A stretch of DNA of 64,000 nt from Siphlonurus alternatus. Taxonomy: Eukaryota > Arthropoda > Insecta > Ephemeroptera > Siphlonuridae. How positions within the stretch are numbered: position 1 is the first letter of the stretch; the number at the start of each line of letters is the position of its first letter. The stretch spans positions 18,945,480 through 19,009,479 of the forward strand of contig OX463780.1 of assembly GCA_949825025.1 (NCBI GenBank). Reading direction: 5' to 3'. A program made the translations under genes and the position numbers. This document shows positions 1-15,394 of this stretch, piece after piece. The notes under the pieces were generated by a model, which saw nothing but the letters and a program-made list of their open reading frames with translations, had not been told where the DNA came from and searched no databases.

Positions 1-60
1 CTATATGCAAGAGAGGAAGAGAGAGAGAGATGGAGAGGGGGAGGGGAAGATGCAGGATAT
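1..60. repeat. purine-rich low-complexity tract
   Basis: The first 60 bases are almost entirely A and G, with short AG runs and a GGGGGAGGGG block. This looks like a decayed AG microsatellite cut by the window edge. No function is implied. Confidence 0.6.
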
Positions 61-569
61 TGCAGAACTTTTGAAATAATAAAAAAAGCATTAAAGTGAC
101 ATGTGCTCGTAGTATGGATAGTAAATAAAAGTCAATTAACTTCTCAGTCATGAAACTCTTGCTCAAGAGTCTTTTAATTACTTTTGATGGCAAGTAAATG
201 CTACATTTTTCTTCAACTAATGCATTGAGTTTTTATTGAACTGAATGGAATGTAATTCAATAAAAATATTGACAATAATTTGTATATAATATGCATTGCA
301 CTCTTATTTATCATGGAAAATATTAATTTTTCATAATGACTATATAAATTATTATAGATTAGAAAACAAATAAATAGTGCCATGATTTTCTTGAAATATG
401 CGTTTCATAAATTAGTATAAATGTTATTAATTCATTATAGATTTAATATTTTTTCTCTCTAACTTTTTATCATTAAACAAATAATATTTTTTCTTATAGT
501 CTTTTAACATTAAAAAAATAAACAACAATAAAAAATCGATAACTCAATGACGCTCAAGTTAAGGTGTTC
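61..569. other. plain AT-rich sequence
   Basis: No open frame of note, no inverted repeat and no RNA-gene signal were seen here. Base composition is strongly AT, like most of the window. Confidence 0.6.
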
Positions 570-770
570 TTTTTTTTTTTTTTTTTTTTGCTGTACGTCT
601 GCGTGTTTTTTATCTGAAGGGGGGAGGGACCACCCCGGGAGGGCGACCACCGCTCATCACAGAAGCCGCCTCCGAGGTCGGCGCGAGCCTCAAGCGTTCT
701 CCAGCTAGTTCGTGAGCACCAAACATCTCCATTCATCAGCTCATTGCAGACGCCATCAAAACTGCTCTAT
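570..770 (-). other. GC-rich patch followed by poly(A) on the minus strand
   Basis: Bases 600-760 are sharply GC-rich against the AT-rich background and stay open on the minus strand for about 60 codons. On that strand the patch ends in a run of about 20 A (570-589 as T on the plus strand). A retroposed transcript with a poly(A) tail is possible, as is a GC-rich regulatory patch next to a chance homopolymer. The peptide was not recognised and no target duplication was found. Confidence 0.25.
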
Positions 771-1774
771 ACAGTCACGGAACTACGTATATACCCACAA
801 AATATTCTCGCACTGAATAAATTATAAAATACAATTTATATTATAATATACATACAGATTATTTATTAAGATTAAACCTGTTCAAAGCTAATTATTGAAA
901 CATGGGTATCTATATTTTGTTATATATAGTGACAGTATAATATATATATAAAAAAAAATAAGAAAATTCTTTTCTCATATATATTTTTTAGTTTGAAAAG
1001 TGCCTAAGGGTGTGATATCTTAGTCTCTATTGTTCTCAAGGCACTCACTATGCAGATGCAGCTTGAAATTTATTAAATGGTTCAATATTTTGATGATAAT
1101 ATAATAAATATTACTTTTTGTTTTTGTTTTTAAAAGGTTAAGATAAAAAAAGTTTCATAAAAATTCCCTTTCTCTTTTTTTTTACCCTTCTTTTTTATGA
1201 TCAAACGCGCGCGTGTCTTCGTGATATGGCTTGTTTACCAGGAATGTAAAATTATAGCATTAGTTTTCAGGCAATGCTAATAGCTTCTTCTTTTTTTCTT
1301 TTTTGTTTGTTTTTTTAGTTGTCCAGGTAAATTAACCTAAGAATTTATTTCAAATAACTCTTAATAAATTAATTTTATGTGATTTTGTAAGCGAATAAAA
1401 CTTGTTTATCGCCTTTTTAGAAGAGTTAATTTTTTATAAATTGTTGAAAATTTTGTAAATACGGGAATGTCATTTAGTAAACATAATAATTAAGTATTTA
1501 AATAAAAGAAGTAATTAAATATATAACAAAATAAACCATGCAACGGTACAAAGTCAGGATTAATGTTATTTTGCTGTCTTTTCTTGCCACCATGCACACT
1601 TACATGGTGTCTAATTCTATTTACAAGGAACTTAATCATTGTTACTGTTCTTAACTCCAAGTGATACGAGTTAAGCTATTTGCTGACATGTAATTCTCTG
1701 AACACAAACTAAGCTTTACGTCTATAGAACAACAGTCTCTTATCATCTTTGCTCATATACATAAGCTTTACTGA
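771..1774. other. plain AT-rich sequence
   Basis: AT-rich with short homopolymer and TA runs. A GCGCGCGTG patch near 1206 is the only GC-rich spot. Nothing gene-like or repetitive was recognised. Confidence 0.55.
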
Positions 1775-1965
1775 GCTTGGGGGCGTATACAGTGTCAGCG
1801 TGGGGGTTTAATATGAAAATCGTGACTTCGAATCGTGCCTAGGGTAGCTGGGTATGTGAAGTAAGGGCGGTGTTACCATGCTGTCACATCACCGACCTTC
1901 CTAACTAGGGTTTCCACGGAATCCTTAGTGATGGAAAAGAATGATTGATTTTTCCCTGCCTTAAA
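1775..1965 (+). repeat. possible tRNA-derived SINE relic
   Basis: A moderately GC-rich island in AT-rich DNA contains GACTTCGAATCGTGCC (about 1824-1839), which resembles a tRNA B box (GGTTCGANTCC). A G-rich stretch about 45 bases upstream could be a decayed A box. No tRNA cloverleaf is evident. The call rests on a weak B-box match and the island's size, so it is tentative. Confidence 0.25.
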
Positions 1966-3458
1966 TTAGGAATGCATTATGATACGGTCATAATATGCTA
2001 TTTTCTATGATTCTCTAAATATTTATGGAAAATGGACATATAAATACGTGATAAAATTAATAATTAACATTGGCTGAAATATTTGATAGTTTTCAAGGAA
2101 CCAAAGCACAGATCAAGACATTATTAATATTATATCTTAATAATAATCATTATCATATCATATTTCTAATTTAAAACTTATGTATAAAGGAAATTAAACT
2201 TTAATTATGTATGCATGCAATGACTTTGATTATGATATTATACTATATAACGGTTATTCAAATTACAGCTTTATTATTCATTCGTGTTTCTTTGAGCTTT
2301 CTATTTATTATCCAATGACTACTAATTAGCTTTTGTGTAAAATAGGTTTAAATTTATAATAGCTTGAATTATGATGATGATCAAATAATATTATTTGATG
2401 TTATACATAGAAAACACGTGACTCATTATTTTTATATTACCATTATATAAAATATTATCATTTATTATAAGTTGTAACTGTACACAGATATGACATGTTA
2501 GTATGAACAAGAAATTGAAGCTACATAAAATAGTACAGGTTATAACTAGAAAATTAATTCTCATTATCAGGTGGCATTGGAAAACTGATATACATGCAGT
2601 ATAGTTATATTGTTTACTTATTTCGTCATTATAAATAAAGCATATAATTTTGATTATCTTCATATACTTTTCTCACTGTCATAAAATTATTGATTCACAT
2701 GACATAATGGGCACCAGCCATCTTTTAATAATAATAATAAAAAAAAAACATCGTTGTAAAGTTATGACCCACATGTTATTATAATTATGAAGTTATAATT
2801 TTTTAATTTTATATTGTTTGAAAAACATAAAATTGGCACAATACTTAACTAATATATCGTACTTTAACGAATGCATGAGACCATAAGTATAGAATTTTCA
2901 GCAATGAATTTTATCAAAGTGTATTTCTTTCTCCATCGAAATTAAAATAATTATATATTTATGTATAAATTGTTACATTGCTATTGTGCTAATTAACTAT
3001 AATGTAATTTTACTGAATATTTTGTGTACTCGGAACGCTCAATTCTGTTTTCAAATGGCATTTACAATTGAGTGCATAATTCAATTACTTTTAAATTACT
3101 GATATTATACATAACCTGTTAAAATATATTTTTAATATTTCATAAGCTTATTAATGGAAGAAAGGTATAATCAATACGTGGTTTTAATATAAAGTAACAT
3201 TTAGTTTTATAAACGGTAATTTTTTAGTATTGATAAAAATATTTCAAACCACAAGGGGGAAATTATAATGGATTTTTTTATTCTTTGTAATCTGTAAAAA
3301 ATAACAAAATAAATATTTTATTTTTTATTTGGTAAGTTTTATTTATTAAACTCCCTAGGTATCAATTTGATAAAAAAGGAAACATAAAAAATAACATGTT
3401 AATTAAACTTGCATATTAGTATAAATAATATTTTTTAACTTTATTATATTTGATTTCA
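1966..3458. other. plain AT-rich sequence
   Basis: Very AT-rich. One open frame of about 90 codons on the minus strand (2391-2663) has the low-complexity composition expected by chance in such DNA. Nothing else was recognised. Confidence 0.55.
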
Positions 3459-3603
3459 TTAAGGGGCATTCACAAAGCCTTAAGGCCAAATTTAAGGCTC
3501 AATAATTTAAAGATCAGAAATTTGGTTTAAAAACACATCTAAAATCAAGCTTTAAATTATCGAGCCTTAAATGTGGCCTTAAGACTTTGTGAATGTCTTT
3601 TAT
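3459..3603. mobile_element. foldback MITE, TTCACAAAG-terminal family (copy 1)
   Basis: Both ends carry the same inverted motif: GGGGCATTCACAAAGCCTTA at the left and its complement ending in CTTTGTGAATGTC at the right. The inner arms also pair (AAGGCTCAATAATTTAAAG against CTTTAAATTATCGAGCCTT). TTAA precedes the left end and TTAT follows the right end, consistent with a mutated TTAA duplication. Non-autonomous, about 145 bp, with no coding capacity. Related ends occur at 49.55, 53.94, 63.70 and 63.94 kb. Confidence 0.75.
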
Positions 3604-5100
<1,497 letters not shown>

Positions 5101-5226
5101 TGACGTTTACGTCAGTTGGTATGACGTCACAATATGGACATCTAAGCATGAATGATCACCGTGGCAAAGTTTAAAACCTTTTTATTTAATAAATGGAACG
5201 CTGTTGAAACTACACGTCATGACGTG
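5101..5226. promoter_or_regulatory. cluster of CRE/ATF-type sites
   Basis: Within 126 bp lie an inverted pair TGACGTTTACGTCA (5101-5114), an exact TGACGTCA (5122-5129) and a perfect 14-base palindrome CACGTCATGACGTG (5213-5226). TGACGTCA is the classical binding site of CREB/ATF bZIP dimers, and TGACGTG resembles stress-type bZIP sites. Such clustering is unexpected in AT-rich DNA. Binding is inferred from motif only. Confidence 0.4.
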
Positions 5227-7739
5227 CGACAAAGTTACAAAAAATTGTGTACACTTTTCACTGTAATTAATTTGATTAACTTTTTTACAAGAACTTTTAA
5301 TATGAATTGTTATCCAAATATTTCCACACACTTTGACAAAACATTAAGATTTTTGTGTGTTTTATATTTACCTAAAGTTTTGTTCCTCAGTGAACATTGG
5401 CAGTTGAAAAAAAAAGCTTTACAAAAAAATTATTTTCATTTGTTTTCTTGTTCTCATATTTATTTTTAATTAACCGACATATTGGGTTCGTACTTTTATA
5501 GAACAGTTATATAATTAGCTATACTTAAGATTTAATTTAATTTTTAAATTATGTATGAATTTAAATTAAATGTACAAAAAATTAATAATATTTTAGGGAA
5601 AAAATACACATGACGTTAAAAAAATAATATTTTAAATTCATTTTCATTGTTTATTGAGTACGCATGCAAGATACAACGGAAATTAAGGATGGAAATATGA
5701 TCATATCTATAAAATTTTAGATCAAAAGTGTAATTTAATATCGAGCTACTAAAATTTATATACACACACAATATATAGCAACATTTTGCAATAAATGCAC
5801 CGAATATTTAGTGCTTACAAACAACTATAATATAACATAATATTTAATCGACGAGTTACTATTGCAACATATAGCCCAACGTCCCCTGAGAAACTGTAGT
5901 AAATGTGTTGTCCTTCCAGTCCCCCCTCTCATCCCCAGGTGCCGATGCCAGTGCGTTATTACCCCCGTGTTCTCTTCTCTCTCAATCAACATACCTATAG
6001 CAAAGTCCGGACAGTAAACACAAATAATGTTCACATATACACTGATTCAGAACACATTCATATCCGGACATAACTTTGATTTGCTCCATGTATAAAATGT
6101 ATTTACATTTAGGATATTGAGAGAGAGGGGAAACTTTATTTAATATTCGAAAAAGGAAATGTTCATCGTCGTTATATTGCTAAAATCTTCTTCCTTTACA
6201 AAATATACACATGTATGTATCATTGAATTGAATAAGGTTCTATCCATGGTTAATATTCACACTTCAATTCATTCTATATATAATATTAAATATATAGATG
6301 TAGATCAAAAGGTTTTCCTTGACGAAAATATTCCTAAATGTTTCAATATTCATACATTTTTTTGCATGGTTACATATGAAATGATTAATAATGATATTGA
6401 ATTTTTTTTTTTTAAAAAATATGCATTTATAGGAATAAAATATGAATATATTAAAAATCAGCTAGTATTCTGAACACGGTTTACTGTCAAGATATATTTT
6501 AAGCCTGCTATTGAATATTTGAATACAAAATTTTGGATATTTTTTAGTATTAATTATTTTCTCTCATTACATTATGAAGTCTAAAATTAGACATTGGGAA
6601 TTTATAAGAAGTTGGTACTTCCAATATATACATTTTGCATTTTCACACAGAAATTTATAAATTTTATCATTTAAATATTAATAATATATGTCTGTCAATG
6701 AGTAATAGAACATGAAGATATGAGGCTTGATTTATTTACCTATAAAGAAAGGAGGTTAGCCTAACAAAATTATCTAAGAATTATCTGAGGATTATCCTTG
6801 AGTTCAATGTTAAAAAGTGTTTAATTCTCTGATTATAATGATACAACGTGCAAAGTTGCAGTGGACTAATTACATCACACACCAGCAAAGGTAAAAGTCC
6901 GATTTAATTTCAATTATTTTTATCATAATGAAAATTCTCTGCTCATCAAATGCAATTATTAAAACTTGCAAAAGAGTTATGTGATTACACCATGTAATTT
7001 CTGATTCACATAATAGAATAAAAATCAAGTATAAATAATGACAAAAATTGTAATATTATTCATATTGTTTTTTAAACAGAATTAAAATTTAAAATGAATT
7101 TACAAGAGACCAACTAGTAATAAAAAATATTTTTGCTCTATAATATAAATTATTTTTTTATGGATAATAAGATGATCTTATAATATAGAAATCAAAGCTT
7201 ATTAGTTAGGTACAAAGTAAAGGATGATGGCGATATTCAGCCAGCGGGTATATATGAAGAGATTGTAGTATTATGTAAATAGATGCTATTAAGCAGCAAT
7301 GTGTTGGCTCGTGTCCAGAATGAGAAGGACCGCCGTGCCACGTGGAGGGTTACTGCAGAGGACAAACGACGTACTGCCCAAAACTCATCGACTAAAAACC
7401 ACACGCAAATAATTATAAATCCAATCTAAATTGAATTGACTTTACTCTATTTTCAATTAAATATAAAAAAAAAAGTTTTGTGTAGACATTATTTAAAACA
7501 TGATGGCTTATTCCCAAGTTTAGATTTATGGTAAAGATAATAAGAAATGTAGCCAAAGAGATTCATAAAGATATTAAGCACCTGTAGTAGTATTAAGGTA
7601 TATTTACATGTATTGTATATTATTTTTTTCAGACGTGATACGATATATGTAAATTAGGATTACTTGCATAGGTATCCAAAAGGAGATTTTAAATATAGTG
7701 ATATCAATATATTAGCAGTTGAATAAAATCATGATATAC
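5227..7739. other. plain AT-rich sequence
   Basis: Open frames at 5152-5469 and 6159-6473 (about 105 codons each, plus strand) have the Phe/Ile/Lys/Asn-rich composition of translated AT-rich DNA and no recognisable domain. A short patch of moderate GC at 7295-7385 is unexplained. Confidence 0.5.
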
Positions 7740-8055
7740 AATGGAGTATCGACGTCAATTTTTTTTATTGCAAAAATGGATAGAGCGTGAAAAGTTATGC
7801 TACCCTGATTTTTTTCAGATTTTTTAGAACCCATGAAGTATTTTTAAAAAATTATTGAAAGTTAATTTTGTGACGTCACGCGGCGGCAAGTCCTATCTTT
7901 TTCTTAAGGAGCGGCGTCTCGTGACGTCACTAAAAGAACTTTCAATAAACTTTAAAAATAGTTCCCGGGCTCTAAAAAATCTGAAAAAATAATCATGGGA
8001 GCATAACTTTTCATTTCTATTTCTGCAATAAAAAAATTAAGGTCGATACTCCATT
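7740..8055. mobile_element. palindromic MITE, CCGGGAACT-core superfamily (copy 1)
   Basis: A foldback of about 316 bp. The left end AATGGAGTATCGACGTCAAT is complementary to the right end, which reads GGTCGATACTCCATT. The inner arms hold the family core: a CAGATTTTTTAGA block, then a TATTTTTAAAAAATTATTGA block, each paired by its complement on the right. Exact TGACGTCA sites flank the apex at 7871-7878 and 7922-7929. There is no ORF, so any transposition would need an enzyme encoded elsewhere. Six related copies are in the window. Confidence 0.85.
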
Positions 8056-9096
<1,041 letters not shown>

Positions 9097-9245
9097 GAAG
9101 AGCTTGTTTGCCTGAGAGGGCCACTAAAATTGCTGACTATTCATAGCTCAGGTCTCGCTACACCAGAACTTATACTACAAATCAACTGAATATCTAATGA
9201 CGTCATCAATTAATTAAAATAAAATAAATTTAGATCAACAGCATT

Positions 9246-9565
9246 ATTGGAGTATGTAGAATCGACCTCATTTTTTTATTGTAAAACTGAATACATGGTG
9301 CAAAGATTTGCTAGTCTGATTTTTTTTTTGTTTTTTTTTTTAGTTCGGGAACTGTTGTTAAAAAAAATTATTGAAAGTACAGAGAGAGACGCCTCTCATA
9401 ATAAAAGGATAGGTCCTAAAAGGGGCGTGGGTTCAAACCGTACCTCGGCAAAACTTTTTAGCTTTAACTTCCCTGGCTCTAAAAAATCTGAAAAAATCAG
9501 AGTGGCATATTTTTGCATCCTCTGTCCATTTTCGCAATAAAAAAATTTGAGGTCGATACTCTATT
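9246..9565. mobile_element. palindromic MITE, CCGGGAACT-core superfamily (copy 2, tRNA-like apex)
   Basis: The outer ends (TATTGGAGTAT...ATCGACCTCA left, GAGGTCGATACTCTATT right) and inner arms (TTCGGGAACTGTT, AATTATTGAAAGTAC) match the family. The left end has a short extra segment. The apex lacks the TGACGTCA pair and instead reads AGGGGCGTGGGTTCAAACC and onward (9421-9450). This resembles the variable arm, T arm and acceptor strand of a tRNA-Leu. The plus-strand open frame of 97 codons crossing it has no meaning as a gene. An exact TGACGTCA lies just outside, at 9198-9205. Confidence 0.8.
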
Positions 9566-11297
9566 TTAAAAAAAAAGGGTAAATTTGGAGGGTTCCTTTT
9601 AAATTATAAGAGCCAACACAATGAAAGTATTAATGTAAAATAGAGTGCCCTTGCAAAATAATAACAACAGTTATTTTATGCAAAAAGGAAAAAAAAAAAA
9701 AAATAATGAAAAAACTTTTAATACTATCATATAAGCTGATACAATTAACCATATGTATGCAAGTAAATTAAATATATTACATTACTATTGATAATTAAAA
9801 AAAAAAATTATAGCGTAAAAATAAGTTACTTTAAAAAATACAATTATACATTTTGTTCGTATTGAGGAAAAACTAAATCTGAAATAGATTGAAGTTTTAT
9901 TTCAATATTCCAGCTTTTCAAATTCTAGGAATATTATAATATATAAAATTAATATATGTTCATAATATAGTACAAAAGTGAGATAATTTTAACGGGAAAA
10001 ACTTTTATAATGCAGAAAACATTTTAAAAAAATAAATACTAATTAAAATAATATTTTTTTTTTTTACTTATTTTCTTCCTTCCTCAAAATAAATTTTCCA
10101 TATATTTGATAAATTTTACTAAATTTATCACTACTCTCTTATTTAAAAATAAAATTAATAACGACTTAACTCCCCATCTTTCCAAGAGTAGAAATTAGTA
10201 TAGTCTTTTACTATTTAATTAAACACAGTGGTAATAATTAAGCCAGTTGATGATGTGAACAAGAGTTTGTATATTTCAAGTGGCAACATTTCTTATCATA
10301 GCCTGGCAAGAGGAGCATCATCTTTGCACCTGTTCACAGCCTCTCCAAACAACTAACTAACCGGGCGACAAAAGTTAAAAAGCACGTAGCAGGGATGGTG
10401 TTACTACTTGAGTGTCAGGGATGACCACTGAGGATGAATTAAACAAAACTAACACTAACACTTTGGTACAAAATAATGTTTTATTTATAGTAAAATTTAT
10501 TCATTTTTAAACCTTAATTTCTAAATATTGCAAAATAAATAAATTCAAAACTTGAAATATATATTATTATTATTAAGTATGTAATAAATATTGTTATTCT
10601 ACTTATGGGTTATTATTTATAGCAAAGATGCTACTAACTTTTTTTTTTTTTTTTCATATTATAACTATACTTTATAAGTTTAAGGCCAGTATACTATAAA
10701 ATATGTAAATTTATTTAAATCTTTAGAAATATTTCTTGTGTTAAATTAAGCTTTTAAAAAAAATAGTAAAACTTGTTTAGACCACTTCTATAATCTTATC
10801 AATATTCTTAATTATATATTCTATTATATCTTAATTATATTTTCTTTCTTTTTTTATTCTAAATCTTCAAAAAATATATAAGGAGACCACTTAAAAAGTT
10901 TGTATTTTTATAAATTATAAAAGCAGTTTTATTTTACAAAGATTTTTCTTCTCTCTTCCGTTTTTTTTTTTTAACTTTAAGAAAAGAAGTTTAATAGTAG
11001 CAAGGTTCATCTTTGTTTTAATATCTTAGTAGAAAGTAGTACAGCAAGGAAGTCTGAAGAAAACAACGTAAAGAGTTCAAGTGCTGCTGGAAGAGTGTGT
11101 TCGTCCTGAAAGTTGGGCTCCACCTCGCAACATACGAAAAAGTAGAAGCTACCAACGTGCCCCTAGTAGTGGGTGGGTGGACTTTAGGGCGAGGAAAATA
11201 AAAGGTTGGCTTTAAGGTAAAAACTTAGCAACTTATATTTTTAAACTTGAGCAGATGGTAACTTGGGACATTTCCAAGTATTTCTTTGGCAACAAGC

Positions 11298-11298
<1 letters not shown>
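9566..11298. other. AT-rich sequence with two moderate-GC patches
   Basis: Mostly featureless. Patches at 10290-10440 and 11040-11230 are less AT-rich and contain no recognised motif, repeat or coding family. Confidence 0.45.

Positions 11299-11330
<32 letters not shown>
11299..11330. repeat. (CT)n microsatellite
   Basis: A pure CT run of about 32 bp next to a moderate-GC patch. Confidence 0.95.
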
Positions 11331-11333
<3 letters not shown>

Positions 11334-12239
11334 CGTCAAAAACACAGAACACCGAAGTACGTAAGCATTAGTGTTTTTTATTTTTTTTTTTTTTTGCTCC
11401 AGCAGTCTGCGAATATTTTAGCTTAAATATTATTATATAAGCTGGGTGAAGTAGGGGAAAAAAAAGGGGGCTAGATTTTTTGGACACATTTATTCATCGC
11501 TTTTGCCCACCAAGTACGGCAGCATACAAGCCAGCAATCCACCGTAGAGTTAAAACAACAGCACCTGGCTGTGAGACTCAGCAAAGTATGTAGAGCTCTG
11601 CGTTAATGACTATGTAAATACTTAAAAACATCGTATACCCCTGTTGTAGAATCTCTTTTTAAAAATATATTTTTATGAGCATGTTTATTTTAAAAATATA
11701 TAAATATATATACTAACCATGTATATATATAATGGCTAAAAAAATAAAGTTTGTTTTTGTTAAAGCTATATTTAATTTTTGTTTATTTGGTGGTTAAAAT
11801 TGAACTATGATATTATAAAGTTCAAATTTCAAAGTCATAATATTAAAAAGAAATATTTAAAATTGTAACAATTCAACGAAGTCTATATCATGGTATACAG
11901 TCTATAATGAATTCATCAATATGTTGTATTTTAATGGACAACTGAAAATGTTATTATTTTTATAATTTACAAGTGCATGTAAATGCAAGTGCTATAACAC
12001 TATATTTATAGCTGGAACTTTTTTGGAAAACACATTAAAATGATTACCCTGCCTTGTTGGATTGTCTTAAAATTAGATAGAATCTTAAATATTCAGATTT
12101 TCACCTTTTTTATTTTATAATCAAAAGATAATGATAGCATTAATTATTACTTTTATTGATGGACGTATTAAAAGTGCATGATTTCATACATTTTTAAACA
12201 TTTCCTCTTTTTTATCCGCTACTTAGCTACTTAATGCAA
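11331..12239. other. plain AT-rich sequence
   Basis: Nothing recognised beyond a poly(T) run near 11380. Confidence 0.5.
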
Positions 12240-12370
12240 TTTCTAGCCACGTCGAGCACCAATACTAAAGTTCAATTAGAGTGAACCACACACACCTGGT
12301 GTTCTGAACTCCAGAGGGTCGTAGATTTGATGTTCACCCCCCTCTAAACTCCACAGTAAGTTTACTACCC
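12240..12370 (+). repeat. possible tRNA-derived SINE relic
   Basis: The stretch CTGAACTCCAGAGGGTCG (about 12304-12321), followed by TAGATTTGATGTTCACCCC, resembles the anticodon arm, variable loop and B box of a tRNA (typically ...GGGTTCGATTCC...). No intact A box or cloverleaf was seen. A decayed tRNA-derived retroposon is the best explanation, with low certainty. Confidence 0.25.
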
Positions 12371-13385
12371 AACACTGCATTTCGTCAATTATTTAATATC
12401 AGCATCTACTTTTATTTTTAGTTTCTTTTTTTCCTATAATTTATTTAATAAAAAAACAACTTACTACCTTAAGCTCATAAAAAGGTTTAATTATGTAGAA
12501 TCTTGTACATTAAAAGGGAGAAGAAGTTTTTAACACCGAATATGGAACCCGGTGAAGTCTTCTTTCCTCCTTTCATCTTATAACATTTACTAACATATTT
12601 ATATATGACGTGTTGACGTGTTAGTGTAATATTAAATTATAAATTGCAGAGACTTGTTTAGTACGTTCTTGAGATTTGAGCTATATTTGATGCCAGGTAA
12701 GGAATTTCAAATACCTGCCTAAAGGTACACGGAAAAAAAATCCATTTAAAATAATAAAATAAAATGAAAAAAATTTAAATTAAAAATACAACAATATAAT
12801 TAAAATGAGTTTAATTGTTCACTAGACCTTTAAATTTTTTATTCCAGTATCCCACCAATTGATGACTTATAATGAAGCGAGGGAGGGTATATTAATTAAT
12901 GCTTAATTAGTACAGTTTTCATTGTTTTCATCGTGTTTGTAATGTTTTCAGTCATTGATAGACACTTTGTTACAAAAAGGGTTACTGGTTGAATACGAGC
13001 TGAGCCAAAATACTTCTGAATATTCGCGATGAAAATCTAGCTAAATGTGAAGACTATATAGTGTAGCCGTGAATGGTATGTTAAGACCTGGCGGAACTGC
13101 TACTTACAACCTCGCACCTGACAAGCCCCTCTTACCCCTCTACCTTTAAATATTGGATATTCTGTTGAAAAATTAACTGTACCACATCAATTGTTTTTTT
13201 TTTCTTTGAATAAATACCAGTTTAAGATTAAAATATTAATAGTATATAAAAGAATAAAAAACATGGAAGAGAGAAATACCCCAGGAGTCTACGATGAACC
13301 ATCACCACAAAAAAAAATGCTTACGAAATAGTACAATGATATATCACGACTTATTAAAATATTATATTGTAAAAATTAACTAAAA

Positions 13386-13388
<3 letters not shown>
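12371..13388. other. plain AT-rich sequence
   Basis: No supported feature apart from a small hairpin around GCCAGGTA...TACCTGCC near 12690-12720. Confidence 0.5.

Positions 13389-13424
<36 letters not shown>
13389..13424. repeat. poly(A) run
   Basis: 36 consecutive A. No retroposon body was recognised on either side. Confidence 0.95.
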
Positions 13425-13428
<4 letters not shown>

Positions 13429-14630
13429 TTTCCAACTCTCCCGTTTTTCCCGTGTAGACATTAGCATAAAAATAATGAGACTTATGATGAAAAATTGAAA
13501 TTCTATAATATTACGTATACATTTTATTATTTCTACAATGGTCAACGCATGACGTAAAAAACAATTTAAAAGTAATAAAAAACATAATTATTAAGGAATT
13601 CACCTTTTTGGGGATAAATATATAATTGCACAAATGAATACCAAGAGATTTTTTTTTCAAATTATAAAAGAAAGAAATAGACACATAAAAAATATGGTTT
13701 TAGAATATAAATTATATCTTTTGCACATTACTTCTTGTTTTTGTCGCTTAATAATTGTTTCTACTACAAGTTTTAGTATCACAAATTATACTTTTTCATG
13801 CAGTCTTTTGAATTGTCGCCGTGTTTAAAGGAAGTGCACGTTATAAAGCAATTTGACTAAAGTTTAGGTAGGAACGACTTCTAGGAAAATACTTGGGTTG
13901 TCGCCAACAAAATCTTGCATGGTGTCACGCTGGCAAAATGACAGTGTCCAAAATGTCACACCAACAGAAAGGAGACACAAACCAAATCACGTGATATATA
14001 TTTATAAATAATAGACCACAAATGATCTAATCTTGTATCTAATGTATATGTTCTATTTATGTTATAGTGTAGTAAATCATGAGTAAAAACAAAGGAATAA
14101 AAAAAGAGCCAGATAAAAAAGAAAAACAAGAGTGTAAAAAAAACGCATTAATGTAATTTCACTATATTTTAACATTATAAACCATAATAGGCAATCATGT
14201 ACTTTATAAATATAATATACTTTATTACGTATACGTGAAGTTTCATTATTAATATTGACTTAATTATAGTTTTTATAATATTATTAATAATATTTCAACA
14301 TATTACTAAATATTTTGTAAGTATTATAATATTTCCAGAATTCCACACTATAATGTCCGAATCTAATAATTGTGAGATAATTTTTATTATGTTGCAAAAT
14401 TACTGATGCTACAATAATTTTATTTTTTATTCAATTTTCTAAAAGAATATAAAACTGTAATCTTTAGAAGTATCAATTTATAAAAAATTAAATGAGTAAT
14501 CTAGGTGGAAATTAAAAATTTACTTTATAATTGCTGAAATTTTAATATTTTTATAAATTCTGATTTTTTTTTTATTATTATTTTATACTATACCTTTAAA
14601 TATTGCCGCTTTGTTAATAACAGAATATAA
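13425..14630. other. plain AT-rich sequence
   Basis: No supported gene, repeat or RNA. Confidence 0.5.
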
Positions 14631-14782
14631 TTAAGACTCTTCGTAAACCCTGCTCGGTGTACTCTGAGCAAGTTTACGAACAAAAATCGTATTTGTACTG
14701 CACTCCCTACCTCCACCCTCTAAGCTGGTGTAAGATAGTGGGGGCAAGATGTAAACCGAGCAGGGTTTACGAGCAGACTTAT
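14631..14782. mobile_element. TTAA-type foldback MITE
   Basis: A perfect 18-base inverted repeat, TCGTAAACCCTGCTCGGT at 14641-14658 and its complement at 14755-14772, lies inside a longer imperfect one. TTAA precedes the left end and TTAT follows the right, consistent with a once-matching TTAA duplication. Non-autonomous. The interior is moderately GC-rich, so the open frame crossing it (60 codons) is not evidence of a gene. Confidence 0.7.
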
Positions 14783-15194
14783 GATAAGTTCGATAACACA
14801 CAAAGTAAATTCAATAAAACTGGGACCTCATTTTGTTGAATGAATAAAATATAATAATAAAAACGATTAACTTTAATTTATTCATGTTGTGAAGTATTTA
14901 TTGGTATTGACAGGATATATACGTTTTCTTATTTTTAAAAGCGCTTTAACAATTTTATTCTATATAAATTATAAATTTCAAGTTTTAATAGAAATATATC
15001 AGTTGCTTTAATACCTCATGTATAAAACAGTTATATTTATTTTATAAAAAAGTTATATACATGTGATTATATGTGATTAATTTTAATTCAATTGTATATA
15101 AAATAATATCAATTATATAAATAAAACCAATCAATCTTTAATAAAAGATTAAACATACAAAATTTATTGTGTAATTCCAAAAGCTTCATTTATC
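14783..15194. other. plain AT-rich sequence
   Basis: Nothing recognised. Confidence 0.5.
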
Positions 15195-15249
15195 ATTCAA
15201 TAAATACAATTAACCGACCCTCATCACCGCATGGACAATAAATAAACAA

Positions 15250-15325
15250 GCCACCATAGACGTGGTGGTTCACCAATTGGTAGAGTTGGAGGTTTAACTT
15301 TGGTTCCCACACCAAAGTCCTTCAG
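15250..15325 (+). repeat. possible tRNA-like segment
   Basis: GTGGTTCACCAATTGGTAGAG (about 15264-15283) resembles a tRNA D-arm/A box, and TTTGGTTCCCACACC about 35 bases later loosely resembles a B box. It may be the head of a decayed tRNA-derived SINE whose body is the adjoining array. The cloverleaf is not intact. Confidence 0.25.
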
Positions 15326-15394
15326 TATGAGTGGAGGGGTTGATGACGCGTGGCCACATGAGGGGTTGAACATACAAGCACCCCAATTTACCCT

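Noticed and set aside
9421..9450. Functional tRNA gene
   Set aside because: Only a 3' half is present; D arm, anticodon arm and a matching acceptor strand are missing.
9247..9540. 97-codon plus-strand gene
   Set aside because: It lies wholly within a palindromic MITE; the same arms occur at six other places without keeping a frame.
13389..13424. Retroposon tail
   Set aside because: The A run has no recognisable body or target duplication next to it.
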